Positions 35,399 to 45,006 of a stretch of DNA of 64,000 nucleotides are shown here, one piece after another. Position 1 is the first letter of the stretch. Every line of letters begins with the position of its first letter. This DNA is from Bryobacterales bacterium. GTDB lineage: Bacteria; Acidobacteriota; Terriglobia; Bryobacterales; Bryobacteraceae. Under the pieces are notes generated by a model. That model saw only the letters and a program-made list of their open reading frames with translations. It searched no databases and had not been told where the DNA came from. The position numbers and the translations under genes are program-made. Location: NCBI GenBank assembly GCA_016713735.1, contig JADJOP010000037.1:376473-440472 (forward strand), given 5' to 3'.

Positions 35399-37451
35399 AT
35401 GTCGATGCCGATGATTCGAGTTTGGGTTCTGTTGGCGGCGGTGGCCGGTTTGGCGTTTGGCCAGGCGGAAAAGATGCTGGAAGCCGCACGGCAAAAGGAA
35501 GTGGTGGACGGCGATCTGAAGTCCGCCATCACGCAGTACGAACAACTCGCCCGCGGCTCCAATCGCGCTGTGGCCGCCAAAGCTCTGGTGGGAATGGGAC
35601 AGTGTTACGAAAAACTCGGCAGCACGGAAGCGCTCAGAGCCTACGAGCGCGTCGTCCGCGACTTTGCGGAACAGAAGGATGCGGCCTCGCAGGCTCGGGC
35701 GCGGCTGGCGGCACTCGCAGGGCCACGTTCTTTTGCCAGTGAGATGAGCCTGCGGGCGCTCGACAGCGGCCCACAGTTTGAATCGCTGGGAGGGATGTCG
35801 TCCGACGGCAGGTTGATTGCCTTCACCGACAACTACCGCGGAGGAAGCCCCTCTGTCTACGAAACGGCGACCAAGCTGGCTCACCGCCTTGTGAACTTGG
35901 ACTGGGGTCAGGTCAGCAGCGGCTGGGGCGCAGAAGTGGCGATCTCGCGTGACGGCAAGTGGGTGGCGTTCAGTTGGTACAAGACTGGACCCAGGTACCT
36001 GGAGTTACGGGTAGTTGCCACGGATGGGACGGGCATGAGAACCATCGTGCGCGACCAGGGCTCGGCAACGCCGCTGGACTGGAGCCCCGATGGACGCTTT
36101 GTCCTGACGCTGCTGGAGAAAGAACGCCTGGGGCAAGGAACGACTCAGGGAGAGATGAGCCTGGTCAAGGTGGCGAATGGGAGCGTCCGTAATCTCAAGA
36201 AATTCACACGCGCGCCAACCTATGGTCGAATCTCGCCCGATGGCCGGTGGATTGCCTACCTTTCCAGCGACGGTGTCGCCCGGGTGATGGCAGCGGACGG
36301 AAGCGTGGACCAGCAGTTATTTGCCGACGACCCGAAGGCGCAGTTGGTGGACTGGACGCCGGATGGGAAAGCCCTGGTGTTCTTGAGCAACAGGTCCGGC
36401 ACGCGCGCCTTGTGGCATGTGGCGATGGAAGAAGGCAGGGCGGCCGGGCAAGCACGCGTCCTCCGCAGCGGGATGGCCAGCGAGATCGCACCGCTGGGGA
36501 TCGGCGCCGACGGCCGGTTGCTGTTCGTTGAGAACTCCGGCCTCAATAACAGCTACGCGCCCCCGATGGCGGGCGGCACACTAGAACGTCTCACGCAGCG
36601 CTTCGAAGGCAGCCATGGCTTCGCGGCCTACTCTCCCGATGGCAAGCGGAGTCGCGTGGTTCGGACTGAAGGAGCAGTTTGGGGTGGCGGGAAGCACGCT
36701 GGTGTTGCGGGACCGGGCCACCGGCCTGGAGAGGACCATGCCCGCGCCGGACCGGGCAGTGATCAACTTCGCGCCGGAATGGCTCGACGATAATCGGTCC
36801 CTGGTCTTCCGGATCAACGAGTCGAACAAGCATTCGCTCGTGAAGCTCGACGTCGAAACGGGGCAGACGTCGAAAATCGTCGATGCCCGGCAGGTGTGGG
36901 ACTCGGTTCTTTCCGGCGATGGGAAGACCTACTACTTCGTGAAGCGCCAGGAAGGCCAGATCGCCGCATTGGACATCGCTACGGGCGCGGAAAGGAAGGT
37001 CGCTGACGTTCCCCCTCGTAAGATGACCCGCGCGCTGGTGTTGAGCCCGGATGGCAAAACCCTCGCCTTCGTGGTCCAACACCCCCAACACGCACCGGAC
37101 CCCTCGGGCTTCACGGGCTGGTCTCTGGAACTTTGCGACCTGGCCACAGGGAAGGTCCGCATCTTCAGGAGGGGAGACGCCAAGGATCCTCTTGTCGGAT
37201 TCAACCGGCGGGCGCTTCAGTACACACCGGACGGCAAGGCATTGATTGCCACTAGGACTGGGACGAAGCCCAGCCGTATCCGGCTGTTGCCGCTCGACGG
37301 CGGCCCTGACCGGCTGCTGGTGGAAAGCGCAGGCATGCTCTTCGATGCTTCCATCAGTCCGGACGGCAAGAGCCTGATGTACACGGAAAGCACCTCGAAG
37401 AACGACCTGTGGGTGCTGGAGAATTTCCTCGCCCGTACCTCGACCAAATAG
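35399..37451 (+). pseudogene. Cassette 3 exported TPR + PD40 propeller gene, one frameshift
   Basis: The signal peptide (about 1-20, ending VAGLAFGQ) and TPR-like module (MGQCYEKLGSTEALRAYERV) are followed by PD40 blades (YSPDGKR, SPDGRWIAYLSSDG). The frame breaks near 36646-36652. Removing one base gives SPDGKRVAWFGLKEQ, matching SPDGKKLAWFGF in the cassette 5 paralog. The second frame then runs through further blades to LWVLENFLARTSTK. A single-base indel therefore separates this from an intact gene. Read as one unit the product would be about 680 residues. Confidence 0.8.
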
Positions 37452-37494
37452 TGGCCCGGAGAGGCGGGTGTGGGGAGGCATCTCCCGCCCGCCT

Positions 37495-37573
37495 CTCGAC
37501 GCGATCTCGACACAACCCTGATGGAATTGCGATGCGCAAGTGCGGGAATGGGTGGATGATGTACGCATAGTAT
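37495..37573 (+). promoter_or_regulatory. Cassette 4 kinase promoter with four tandem half-sites
   Basis: CTCGAC (37495-37500), CTCGAC (37506-37511), CTGAT (37518-37522) and GCGAT (37529-37533) follow an 11-bp period. TAGTAT (37568-37573) starts 39 bp after the last. As in cassette 3 the -10 box overlaps the first ATG of the open frame (37572). Confidence 0.55.
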
Positions 37574-37592
37574 GTCGAGGCTGTTGGGTGGT

Positions 37593-39470
37593 ATGAGTTC
37601 AGGGCGTGGCCTGCTGGCACTGTTCCTGGTGGTCACTATTTTGCCCGCGCTGGCGCTGGTTGCGCTTGGGGTGCGCCTGATGGAGCAAGAGTGGATCGTG
37701 GCCGGGCAGAGACGCCGGCAGAGTCTGGAGCATGCCGCCGATCTTGCTGTCAGGGTTCTGGAACAGGAACTGGCCTCGCTTCGCCGCAAGGTTGCCGCTG
37801 AGCACTGGGACGATCTACCCCTTCCGGGCGATTCGGCGGTCCTTATCATCCGGGGACAATCGGTCAGCGCATTCCCGGCGGGCCGCCTGCCGTTTCTGCC
37901 CTCCACTCCGCCGCTCGAAGAGATTCCGGAAGGCGCCTTTGCCGAAGCCGAGTCCTTTGAATTCGCGAAGCAGGATCTCACTGAGGCGCTGCGGCGATAC
38001 TCCGGCATGGCCGCGTCACGCAGTCCGGGCATCCGTGCCGGCGCGCTGCTGCGCGAGGCAAGGGTTCTGCGGAAGTTGGGCCGCGGCACTGAAGCCCTCG
38101 CCGCGAACCAGCGGCTTGCGGAGGTGCGGGGGATTGCCCTCAGTGGCATGCCGGTGGACCTACTGGCACGACGGAGCCGGTGCGCCATCCTGGCTGACCT
38201 CTCCCGTCGGGCGGAACTGGCCGACGAGGCCCAGGGAATCCGACAGGATCTTCGGGCCGGGCGATGGGCGCTCGATCAGGCTTCCTATGAGCGCGTGACG
38301 GAACAACTCCAGGCGTGGCTCGGCGCCGTTGTCGCACCGGGGCCCGAGCAGGCCGCACTCGCCGGGGCTGCGTCATGGCTGCACCGCCGTTGGACCACGA
38401 CGCCTGCGGGGGAGTTCCCCAGCGAAGGGACGCAGGTGCTCCGTGAGGTGTTCGTGCTCTGGCACTCCCAGGGGGATTCGGTGAACGCGCTTCTGGCCGG
38501 GCCCGCATTCGTTGAGCGCCACGTGATGAGACCGGCGGCGGCAGCCGTGCATCCCATCCGGCTGGGAGTGGGCGTCAAGAGGCCCCCGGAGGGAATTCGC
38601 GTGCAGCGATCCGCCACCGAGAGTGGTTTGCCGTGGAACTTGGCGTTCGCTCCCGACCCGAATGAACCACTGCAGGACCCCGCTCGAAACCAGCTTCTCT
38701 TGGCCGGCTTTGGGCTGCTGCTCCTGCTCATTACAGCGGGCAGCTATCTCGCCTGGCGCGCGGTGAGCCGGGAACTGGCCGTGGCGCGGCTGCAGTCCGA
38801 TTTCGTGGCCGCCGTCTCACACGAATTCCGGACTCCGCTGACAACACTGGCTCATCTGAATGACCTGCTCGGCGGCAGCAACGAACCTCCCACGGAAAAG
38901 CGCCGTGGGTATTATGAAGCCCAGGCGCGCGCCACCAGCCGCCTCCGCGGGCTGGTGGAAACGCTGCTCGACTTTGGCCGCATGGAAGCGGGCTGCCAGC
39001 CCTATCGCTTCGAGCCGCTCGACGCCGGCGTGTTCGCCCGCTACGTCTGCGAGTCGTTCGACGCCGAGGTCTCGGAGAGGGGATTCGCGGTCGAATATCG
39101 CGCTTGCGAATCGGATCTGCCGGTGATGGCCGATCCGGAAGCCCTCGAGCGGGCGCTGTGGAACCTGCTTGACAACGCGGCTAAGTACTCGGGGGAGAGC
39201 AGACGCATCGTTGTGGAGGCGAGGGCCAGCGGCGGCCAAGCCGTGATCCAGGTGATCGACTCAGGACTGGGAATCGTCCCGGAAGACCAGCCGCGCATCT
39301 TTGAGAAATTCACACGAGGCGAAGCGGCGCGCGAACACGGCATCAAGGGGACCGGCATCGGGCTCACCATGGTGCGGCACATTGCCGAAGCCCACGGAGG
39401 AGAGGTGACGGTGAGCAGCGTGAAGGGCCACGGCAGCACGTTCGCCATCGTGATGCCCCTGAAGAGGTGA
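37593..39470 (+). CDS. Cassette 4 sensor histidine kinase
   Basis: 625 residues from the ATG at 37593 (MSSGRGLLALFLVV); the earlier ATG at 37572 lies in the -10 box. The first membrane helix (LLALFLVVTILPALALVALG) is followed by an extracytoplasmic domain with a TPR-like segment (IRAGALLREARVLRKLGRGT), then a second helix near 370-390. H410 lies in AVSHEFRTPL. ATPase motifs NLLDNAAKYS, DSGLGIVPED and GTGIGLTMVRHIAEAHGG are intact. The regulator gene starts 3 bp after the stop. Confidence 0.9.
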   Translation: MSSGRGLLALFLVVTILPALALVALGVRLMEQEWIVAGQRRRQSLEHAADLAVRVLEQELASLRRKVAAEHWDDLPLPGDSAVLIIRGQSVSAFPAGRLPFLPSTPPLEEIPEGAFAEAESFEFAKQDLTEALRRYSGMAASRSPGIRAGALLREARVLRKLGRGTEALAANQRLAEVRGIALSGMPVDLLARRSRCAILADLSRRAELADEAQGIRQDLRAGRWALDQASYERVTEQLQAWLGAVVAPGPEQAALAGAASWLHRRWTTTPAGEFPSEGTQVLREVFVLWHSQGDSVNALLAGPAFVERHVMRPAAAAVHPIRLGVGVKRPPEGIRVQRSATESGLPWNLAFAPDPNEPLQDPARNQLLLAGFGLLLLLITAGSYLAWRAVSRELAVARLQSDFVAAVSHEFRTPLTTLAHLNDLLGGSNEPPTEKRRGYYEAQARATSRLRGLVETLLDFGRMEAGCQPYRFEPLDAGVFARYVCESFDAEVSERGFAVEYRACESDLPVMADPEALERALWNLLDNAAKYSGESRRIVVEARASGGQAVIQVIDSGLGIVPEDQPRIFEKFTRGEAAREHGIKGTGIGLTMVRHIAEAHGGEVTVSSVKGHGSTFAIVMPLKR

Positions 39471-39473
39471 AAC

Positions 39474-40208
39474 ATGGCACGCATCCTGATTGTGGAGGAC
39501 GAACCCGACATCGCCTTGGGTCTCGTGGATGATCTGGCGCGCGAGGGCTATCAAGTGGAGACGGCAGCCACGGGACCGGAAGGGCTGAAGCGAGCTCGCG
39601 GCGAGGCATGGGAACTCGTCCTGCTCGATGTGATGCTGCCCGGCATGGATGGCTTCGACGTGTGCCGGGAGCTGCGGCGGGCACGCATCCGGACACCTGT
39701 CATCATGCTGACCGCCAGGGCGCACGACGCCGAAAAGGTGATGGGGCTTGAACTGGGCGCCGACGACTACATCACGAAGCCCTTTAACCCGCGGGAGCTC
39801 CGGGCGCGGGTGAAGGCGATGCTGCGGCGTTTCGACGATGGCTCCCCGGGCGTCTACTGTTTCGGAAGCGTGGAGGTGGACTTTGACCGGGCCGAGGTAC
39901 GCCGTGACGGCACACCGGTTGACCTCACGGCTCTCGAGTTCCGGCTGTTGCAGGTGCTGATCGAACGGCGTGGCCGCGTGCTCAGCCGTGCGCAGTTGAT
40001 TGAAGCCGCCTGGGAGCCAGCCACTCATGTCAGCGACCGGGTGGTGGATACCCATATCCTGCACCTGCGGCAAAAAATCGAACGTGAGCCAAGCCGGCCG
40101 CAGTACCTGCATGGCGTGAGAGGAATCGGGTATCGCTTCGATGGCCGAAGACTTGATGCACTCTCGACATTCGCCGCGCGAAGCCTCGATTTCACACCCC
40201 TAGAGTGA
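39474..40208 (+). CDS. Cassette 4 OmpR/PhoB-type response regulator with C-terminal extension
   Basis: 244 residues. The receiver has D52 in LLDVMLPGMDG and K in DDYITKPFN. The recognition helix is VSDRVVDTHILHLRQKI, with Thr193 at the position that is Asn or Ala in the paralogs. The four paralogs stop at or just after GYRF(D/E)G, but this one continues about 20 residues (RRLDALSTFAARSLDFTPLE) across the operator and -10 box of its own propeller gene. A lost stop codon or a base error is likely. Its half-sites are CTCGAC type at both promoters. Confidence 0.9.
   Translation: MARILIVEDEPDIALGLVDDLAREGYQVETAATGPEGLKRARGEAWELVLLDVMLPGMDGFDVCRELRRARIRTPVIMLTARAHDAEKVMGLELGADDYITKPFNPRELRARVKAMLRRFDDGSPGVYCFGSVEVDFDRAEVRRDGTPVDLTALEFRLLQVLIERRGRVLSRAQLIEAAWEPATHVSDRVVDTHILHLRQKIEREPSRPQYLHGVRGIGYRFDGRRLDALSTFAARSLDFTPLE
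40152..40206 (+). promoter_or_regulatory. Cassette 4 propeller-gene promoter
   Basis: CTTGAT (40152-40157) and CTCGAC (40163-40168) are 11 bp apart, and CTCGAT (40185-40190) keeps the phase two turns on. TAGAGT (40201-40206) starts 38 bp after CTCGAC. AGGAGGT precedes the ATG at 40225. Confidence 0.6.
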
Positions 40209-40224
40209 GCAACAGGAGGTTCCC

Positions 40225-42270
40225 ATGAACAGGCTCACAATCAGCATTCTTTGCCTGGCGGCTTCGATGTGGCTCCATGCCGCTCCGCAAACCGCGGAAA
40301 AGGCGGAGGTCGCCTACAAGGCGGCATTGGAAAAGGAGGTGGCGGACGGCGATTTGAAGTCCGCCATCGCACAGTATGAACGGCTCGCCCGCGGCTCCAA
40401 TCGAGCCGTGGCCGCCAAGGCCCTGGTCCGGATGGGGCAGTGCTACGAGAAATTGGGCAGTGCGGAGGCGCGCAAGGCGTATGAACGCGCCATCCGGGAG
40501 TTCGCCGAACAGAAGGATGCGGCCTCGCAGGCACGGGCGCGGCTGGCGGCGCTGGGGGGATCACCAGCTCCGGTGACGGGCCCGCAAATGCGCGTTGTGT
40601 GGGACGACGCCGTGGACACCTGGGGGACGATGACATCCGACGGACGCTACATATCATTGCCCGATTGGGTGACCAGCGACGTGTCGATCCGTGACATGGT
40701 GACCGGGGAGATTCGGCGGCTCACAAACCGCGGTGGGTTTGAGAAATCGGGAGGGGAGACGGAGGGAACCGCGATTTCGTTGGACGGCGCCAAAGTGGCA
40801 TTTACCTGGCTGAAGTTCACCAAACCGCAGACGACCAACGCGTACGAGTTGCACGTCATCAATTCCAACGGGCAAGGTGAGCGAACTCTGCTGCAGGGAA
40901 AGCAATTCAGCAATCTGCAACCGCACGCCTGGTCACCCGACGGAACGCGGATCGCAGTCTCCGCCAGGGAGGGCGCCCGACACAAGTTATTACTGGTGCC
41001 ACAGGGTGGTGGAGCGGTTCAGACGGCTTGGGATGTTCCAGAGTCGTCCAAGATCGTGATCTCACCAGGCGCTCGAATGGAGTTCTCTCCCGATGGAAGG
41101 TGGTTGGCGGTCAGCGTGCGGGGCGACGTGCCTCAGGCGACCAGGTCCATCGTTGTGATTCCTGTTGCCGGCCAAGCTGGAAAGCCCGTGGAGGTGGCCA
41201 AGCAAGCTACTCTTGCCGCGTGGGCCCGCGATGGAAGGAGCCTCTACATCGTCCGCTGGCAGAACAACACCGCGACCTTGCACGACTTGCCTCTTCGCGA
41301 TGGAGTTGCAGGCGGTCCAGATCGAATGCTGGCGGCGCTGCCTCCCAATCCCGACGGGGTGATCGGCCTCGGCTCGGGAGGCGTGCTCCTTGTGCGCGCC
41401 ATGTGGTTGGCAGGGGAGGTTCTCGGGGGCCAGATCGACACAAGCCATGCCACCGCCGGGCCACTGAACACTGTGATGGCAGGTGGCAACGGGGGCCCCA
41501 GGGACATCCTGGGCATGGGAGTCCGATACTCGCCGGACGGGAAGAAAATCCTCGCGATGTCGGACTGGTCAACAGCGAAAATTCGCACGGTCGCGACGGG
41601 CGAGGAGCGTTCCCTGCTGATCCAGTTGACGCGATTGGCACGCGTGGAGTGGAACGCGAATGGGACGGCGCTGCTCGCTGGCGGAATGGCGAACGGGGGA
41701 GAACGTGGGATCTTCGAAGTCGACTTACAGACCGGCATGGCCCGGATGTTGGTGGCCGCCGAGCAGCCTGGGCTGTTCGCGATGTCCCCGGATGGAGGAC
41801 GAATCTACTACTTCAAGCGCTCGTCGCTGTTCGTCCGGGATCTCGCATCGGGTACCGAGCGGCAGATTCCCATGACGGGACTTGGCGATGGCACGCTCCC
41901 CTGGCAACTGCAGTTGTCTCCGGATGGTCAACACCTGGCGTGTTACCAACAAGGGACCCTATGGATCACCGATGTTTCCACAGGCAAGACGGAGCTCAAG
42001 TACGCCCGGGAGGATGGTGAGTTCCGCGGCATCTCCTGGACACCGGACAACCGCTCCGTAGTCGTGCTGGAGTCCAATTGGCGCAAGAACTTGAAGGAGC
42101 AGATTGTCGTCTACCCAGTGGATGGCGGCGATCCCATCCGCAAGGATGCGCCCACAAACAAGCTTCAGGGACTGTGGCTTAGTCCCGACGGCCGGCGGAT
42201 GTTGACTGTGCGAAGGGAATCGAAGCTTCAAGTTTGGGCCCTCGACAGCTTCCTCCCAGCCGGGAAATAG
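40225..42270 (+). CDS. Cassette 4 exported TPR + PD40/TolB-like beta-propeller protein
   Basis: 681 residues, uninterrupted. A signal peptide (about 1-22, ending LHAAPQ) is followed by a TPR-like module (VADGDLKSAIAQYERLARGS, MGQCYEKLGSAEARKAYERA) nearly identical in pattern to those of the other cassettes. PD40 blades follow (AWSPDGTRIAVSA, MEFSPDGRWLAVSV, YSPDGKKILAMSD, LSPDGQHLACYQ), ending in VWALDSFLPAGK. With the cassette 1 protein it is one of only two intact members. A periplasmic protein- or ligand-binding role is likely; no catalytic motif is seen. Confidence 0.9.
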   Translation: MNRLTISILCLAASMWLHAAPQTAEKAEVAYKAALEKEVADGDLKSAIAQYERLARGSNRAVAAKALVRMGQCYEKLGSAEARKAYERAIREFAEQKDAASQARARLAALGGSPAPVTGPQMRVVWDDAVDTWGTMTSDGRYISLPDWVTSDVSIRDMVTGEIRRLTNRGGFEKSGGETEGTAISLDGAKVAFTWLKFTKPQTTNAYELHVINSNGQGERTLLQGKQFSNLQPHAWSPDGTRIAVSAREGARHKLLLVPQGGGAVQTAWDVPESSKIVISPGARMEFSPDGRWLAVSVRGDVPQATRSIVVIPVAGQAGKPVEVAKQATLAAWARDGRSLYIVRWQNNTATLHDLPLRDGVAGGPDRMLAALPPNPDGVIGLGSGGVLLVRAMWLAGEVLGGQIDTSHATAGPLNTVMAGGNGGPRDILGMGVRYSPDGKKILAMSDWSTAKIRTVATGEERSLLIQLTRLARVEWNANGTALLAGGMANGGERGIFEVDLQTGMARMLVAAEQPGLFAMSPDGGRIYYFKRSSLFVRDLASGTERQIPMTGLGDGTLPWQLQLSPDGQHLACYQQGTLWITDVSTGKTELKYAREDGEFRGISWTPDNRSVVVLESNWRKNLKEQIVVYPVDGGDPIRKDAPTNKLQGLWLSPDGRRMLTVRRESKLQVWALDSFLPAGK

Positions 42271-42276
42271 CCCGCC

Positions 42277-42331
42277 AGTACACAATCGTGACAATTCCAG
42301 GGACCTCTCGTGAGCAAACCGCTTCTATAAT
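42277..42331 (+). promoter_or_regulatory. Cassette 5 kinase promoter with tandem half-sites
   Basis: AGTAC (42277-42281) and GTGAC (42288-42292) are 11 bp apart within ACACAATCGTGACA. A consensus TATAAT (42326-42331) starts 38 bp after GTGAC. The ATG at 42341 is 9 bp beyond the -10 box. Confidence 0.62.
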
Positions 42332-42340
42332 GGACGCGCA

Positions 42341-44253
42341 ATGGGCATCCGGGATCGATGGCGGCCACCGTGGCCACTGCTCACCCTACTGCTGGGCTGT
42401 TCTCTCTTGTCGGCGGTTGCGCTCTCATGGGCCGGATGGAGCCTCATCCGCCAGGAGCGCGCCGCCACCGAGAACGAGGCTCAGCAGCAAGCCGAAGTCT
42501 GGGCCGAACGTCTTCCCGCGCTGATGCGCGCCGATCTGGCGGTGTGGGAAGCGCGGCTCTCCGTCTGGCTAGCCCGGCCACCGCAGCCCGGCGCTCTTCC
42601 ACCGGCGGACTTGTTGCTCCTTGGCAACGGAGACGAATCGAAGCGCATCCTCAGGGCCGATTGCTCTACGATCCTGCCGCGGAGGCGGCCCCCGAGGTGA
42701 CGCCGCGGGATTTGGGCGCGGTGGAGTTGTTCGAGTTTCAGCCCGGCAGGGCCGCAGAGGCAATCGCCGCATACCGGCGTCTGGCGGACAGCCCCCACCT
42801 TGCGATGCGCGCCGGGGCGCTACTGCGGATGGGACGCATCAACCGCAACCAGGGGCACAACGATCAGGCACTCCAGGCCTACGGGCAACTGGCCGCGATG
42901 CGAGACGCACGGGTGGCCGGCGCTCCGGCTGAGCTGGTTGCCCGCTTGGCCATGGCCGAGATTCTGATGCGGCGGGACCGAGGGCCCGAGGCAATAGAAC
43001 AGGCCTTGCGCCTGCGCCGCGGATTGGAAGCGGGCAAGTGGCTGCTCGCGCATGGCCAGTTCTTGTTCTATTGGCAAGAGGTGGGCCGTCTGCTGAACGA
43101 TGGAGCGGCGCTCCCCCCCGCGGCCGCGCTTTCGGAGGCGGCGTCGGAGGCCTGTGCCCGCCTGCGCGAGTCCGCTGATGAACGTGGGACGATGATTGTC
43201 CGCGCGGCCGGGGCGGTCTGGTTCGTGCTTTGGACCCGCTCTGGCACGCGCACCGCCGCCCTATTTCTGCCCACCGCAACCCTGCTCACGCCGCATCAAA
43301 ACGACCGGCGCTTTCGCATCGAGTTGCTTGACACCGAGGGCAAAGCGCTCGCCGGGGAGGCCGGCTCCACAGCACGGTCGGCCATCCGCATGGCCGCCCA
43401 CACCGGCTTGCCGTGGTCGGTTTCGGTCACTCCGGCGCGCTCCGGTTCTGCGCAGGCCGCCGGCAGGGAGAGGTTCCTCACGATGATTCTGTACGCAGCC
43501 ATTGGGTTCATCGCGCTTGCAACTTGGCTCATGGCGCGGCTCATCCTGCGGGAGGCGGCCGTGTCGCGTCTCCAGTCCGAATTCGTCTCTGCTGTCTCCC
43601 ACGAATTCCGTTCGCCGCTGGCAGCCATGCGCCATCTCTCGGAGTTGCTGGCCGTGGGCCGCGTGCCCGAAGAGAGCCGGCGCCAGCGATACTACGAGAC
43701 CCTCACCGCCGAAGCACTTCGTCTGCAAAGGCTCGTCGAGACGCTTCTCAACTTCGGGCGCATGGAGGCCGGTGTGCAGCCATACCGCTTCCAGCGCATC
43801 GACGCCTCCTCGCTGGCCACGCAAGTGGCCGGTGAGTTCGAACCCCTGGTGAAAGCCGGTGGCCGGAAGCTCGACGTGTCGGGACAGCTGGAGTTGTGGA
43901 TCGACGCCGACGCCGAGGCGCTATCGCTGGCTGTCCGTAACCTCATCGACAACGCCCTGAAATACTCCCCCGGCTGCCCCACGGTGTGGGTGGCGTGCTC
44001 GGGAGACGTGAAGCAGGTCACCATCCAGGTGCGGGACGAGGGGGTGGGTATTCCGCCTCGTGAACAACGCCTAGTCTTCCACCGTTTCGTGCGCGGCAGC
44101 TCCGCCAGGGATCTGTCGGCGCCGGGGACAGGCGTGGGTCTAGCCATGGTTCAGCACATCGTCCGCGAGCATGGTGGAAAGATCGAACTGCGAAGCCAGG
44201 CCGGTGGGGGGAGCACATTCTCCCTGGTGCTGCCCGCTTCCAAATCGCTATGA
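42341..44253 (+). pseudogene. Cassette 5 sensor histidine kinase gene, one frameshift
   Basis: The frame from 42341 gives the first membrane helix (LLTLLLGCSLLSAVALSWAG) and reads to GNGDESKRILR. At the GGG of 42654-42656 the phase changes. Adding one G gives ILRGRLLYDPAAEAAPEV, then a TPR-like segment (MRAGALLRMGRINRNQGHND), a second helix, a HisKA domain with its His codon at 43600 (AVSHEFRSPL) and an intact ATPase domain (NLIDNALKYS, DEGVGIPPRE, GTGVGLAMVQHIVREHGG). The missing base lies in a G-run, the usual place for a sequencing error. It overlaps the regulator gene by 4 bp. Confidence 0.85.
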
Positions 44254-44927
44254 CGAGAATCCTCATCGTCGAAGACGAACCGGCCATCGCCCTCGGGCTG
44301 GAAGACGACCTGCGTCTGGAAGGCTACGAAGTGGAGGTGGCCTCCGATGGAACGGCGGGCGCACGTCTGGCCCTGGGGCGCCCCTACGATCTGATCCTCC
44401 TGGATCTCATGCTGCCCGGCCGGAATGGTCTTCAGATCTGCCGTGAAGTGCGGCGGGCTGGTATCAGCACGCCGATTCTGATGCTCACCGCCAAGGCGCA
44501 GGAAGCCGACAAGGTACGCGGCTTCGAACTAGGCGCCGACGATTACCTCACCAAGCCCTACGGCACGCTCGAACTGCGCGCCCGGGTCAAGGCCCTGCTG
44601 CGGAGGGCGGGCGCGACGCCTGCCTCCGAGTGGTTCCGCTTCGGGGAGATCGAGGTGAGCTTTGCCCGAGGCGAACTGAGGCGCGGCGGCCAACCTGTGG
44701 ATCTCACTCCGCTGGAATTCAAGATCCTCGACTGCTTCATTCGAGCCCGTGGCCGCGTGCTGAGCCGCGCTCAGTTGCTGGACGGCGCTTGGGGTCCGAA
44801 TACCTTCGCCAGCGACCGCATTGTCGACAACCACATCGCCAACCTGCGCCGCAAGATCGAGCCCGACCCTGCCGAGCCTACATATATCGTCAACGTCCGC
44901 GGCCTGGGATACCGCTTCGACTTATGA
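44250..44927 (+). CDS. Cassette 5 OmpR/PhoB-type response regulator
   Basis: 225 residues with D52 in LLDLMLPGRNG, the Thr of MLTAKAQE and K of DDYLTKPYG. The recognition helix ASDRIVDNHIANLRRKI carries Asn194 at the variable position, like cassettes 1 and 3, and the cassette's half-sites are GTGAC type. Its ATG lies in the 3' end of the kinase gene. Four bases after its stop codon the operator of the propeller gene begins. Confidence 0.93.
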   Translation: MTRILIVEDEPAIALGLEDDLRLEGYEVEVASDGTAGARLALGRPYDLILLDLMLPGRNGLQICREVRRAGISTPILMLTAKAQEADKVRGFELGADDYLTKPYGTLELRARVKALLRRAGATPASEWFRFGEIEVSFARGELRRGGQPVDLTPLEFKILDCFIRARGRVLSRAQLLDGAWGPNTFASDRIVDNHIANLRRKIEPDPAEPTYIVNVRGLGYRFDL

Positions 44928-44930
44928 GGT

Positions 44931-44984
44931 CTTACGCAATCGTGACACTTCCTGGGGAGCTTCCACGCACTGGGCCGGTAGGCT
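44931..44984 (+). promoter_or_regulatory. Cassette 5 propeller-gene promoter
   Basis: CTTAC (44931-44935) and GTGAC (44942-44946) are 11 bp apart within ACGCAATCGTGACA, nearly the same as the kinase promoter of this cassette. TAGGCT (44979-44984) starts 37 bp after GTGAC. GGGAGG precedes the ATG at 45007. Confidence 0.62.
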
Positions 44985-45006
44985 CTGTTTCGGGAGGTTC
45001 TCCATC

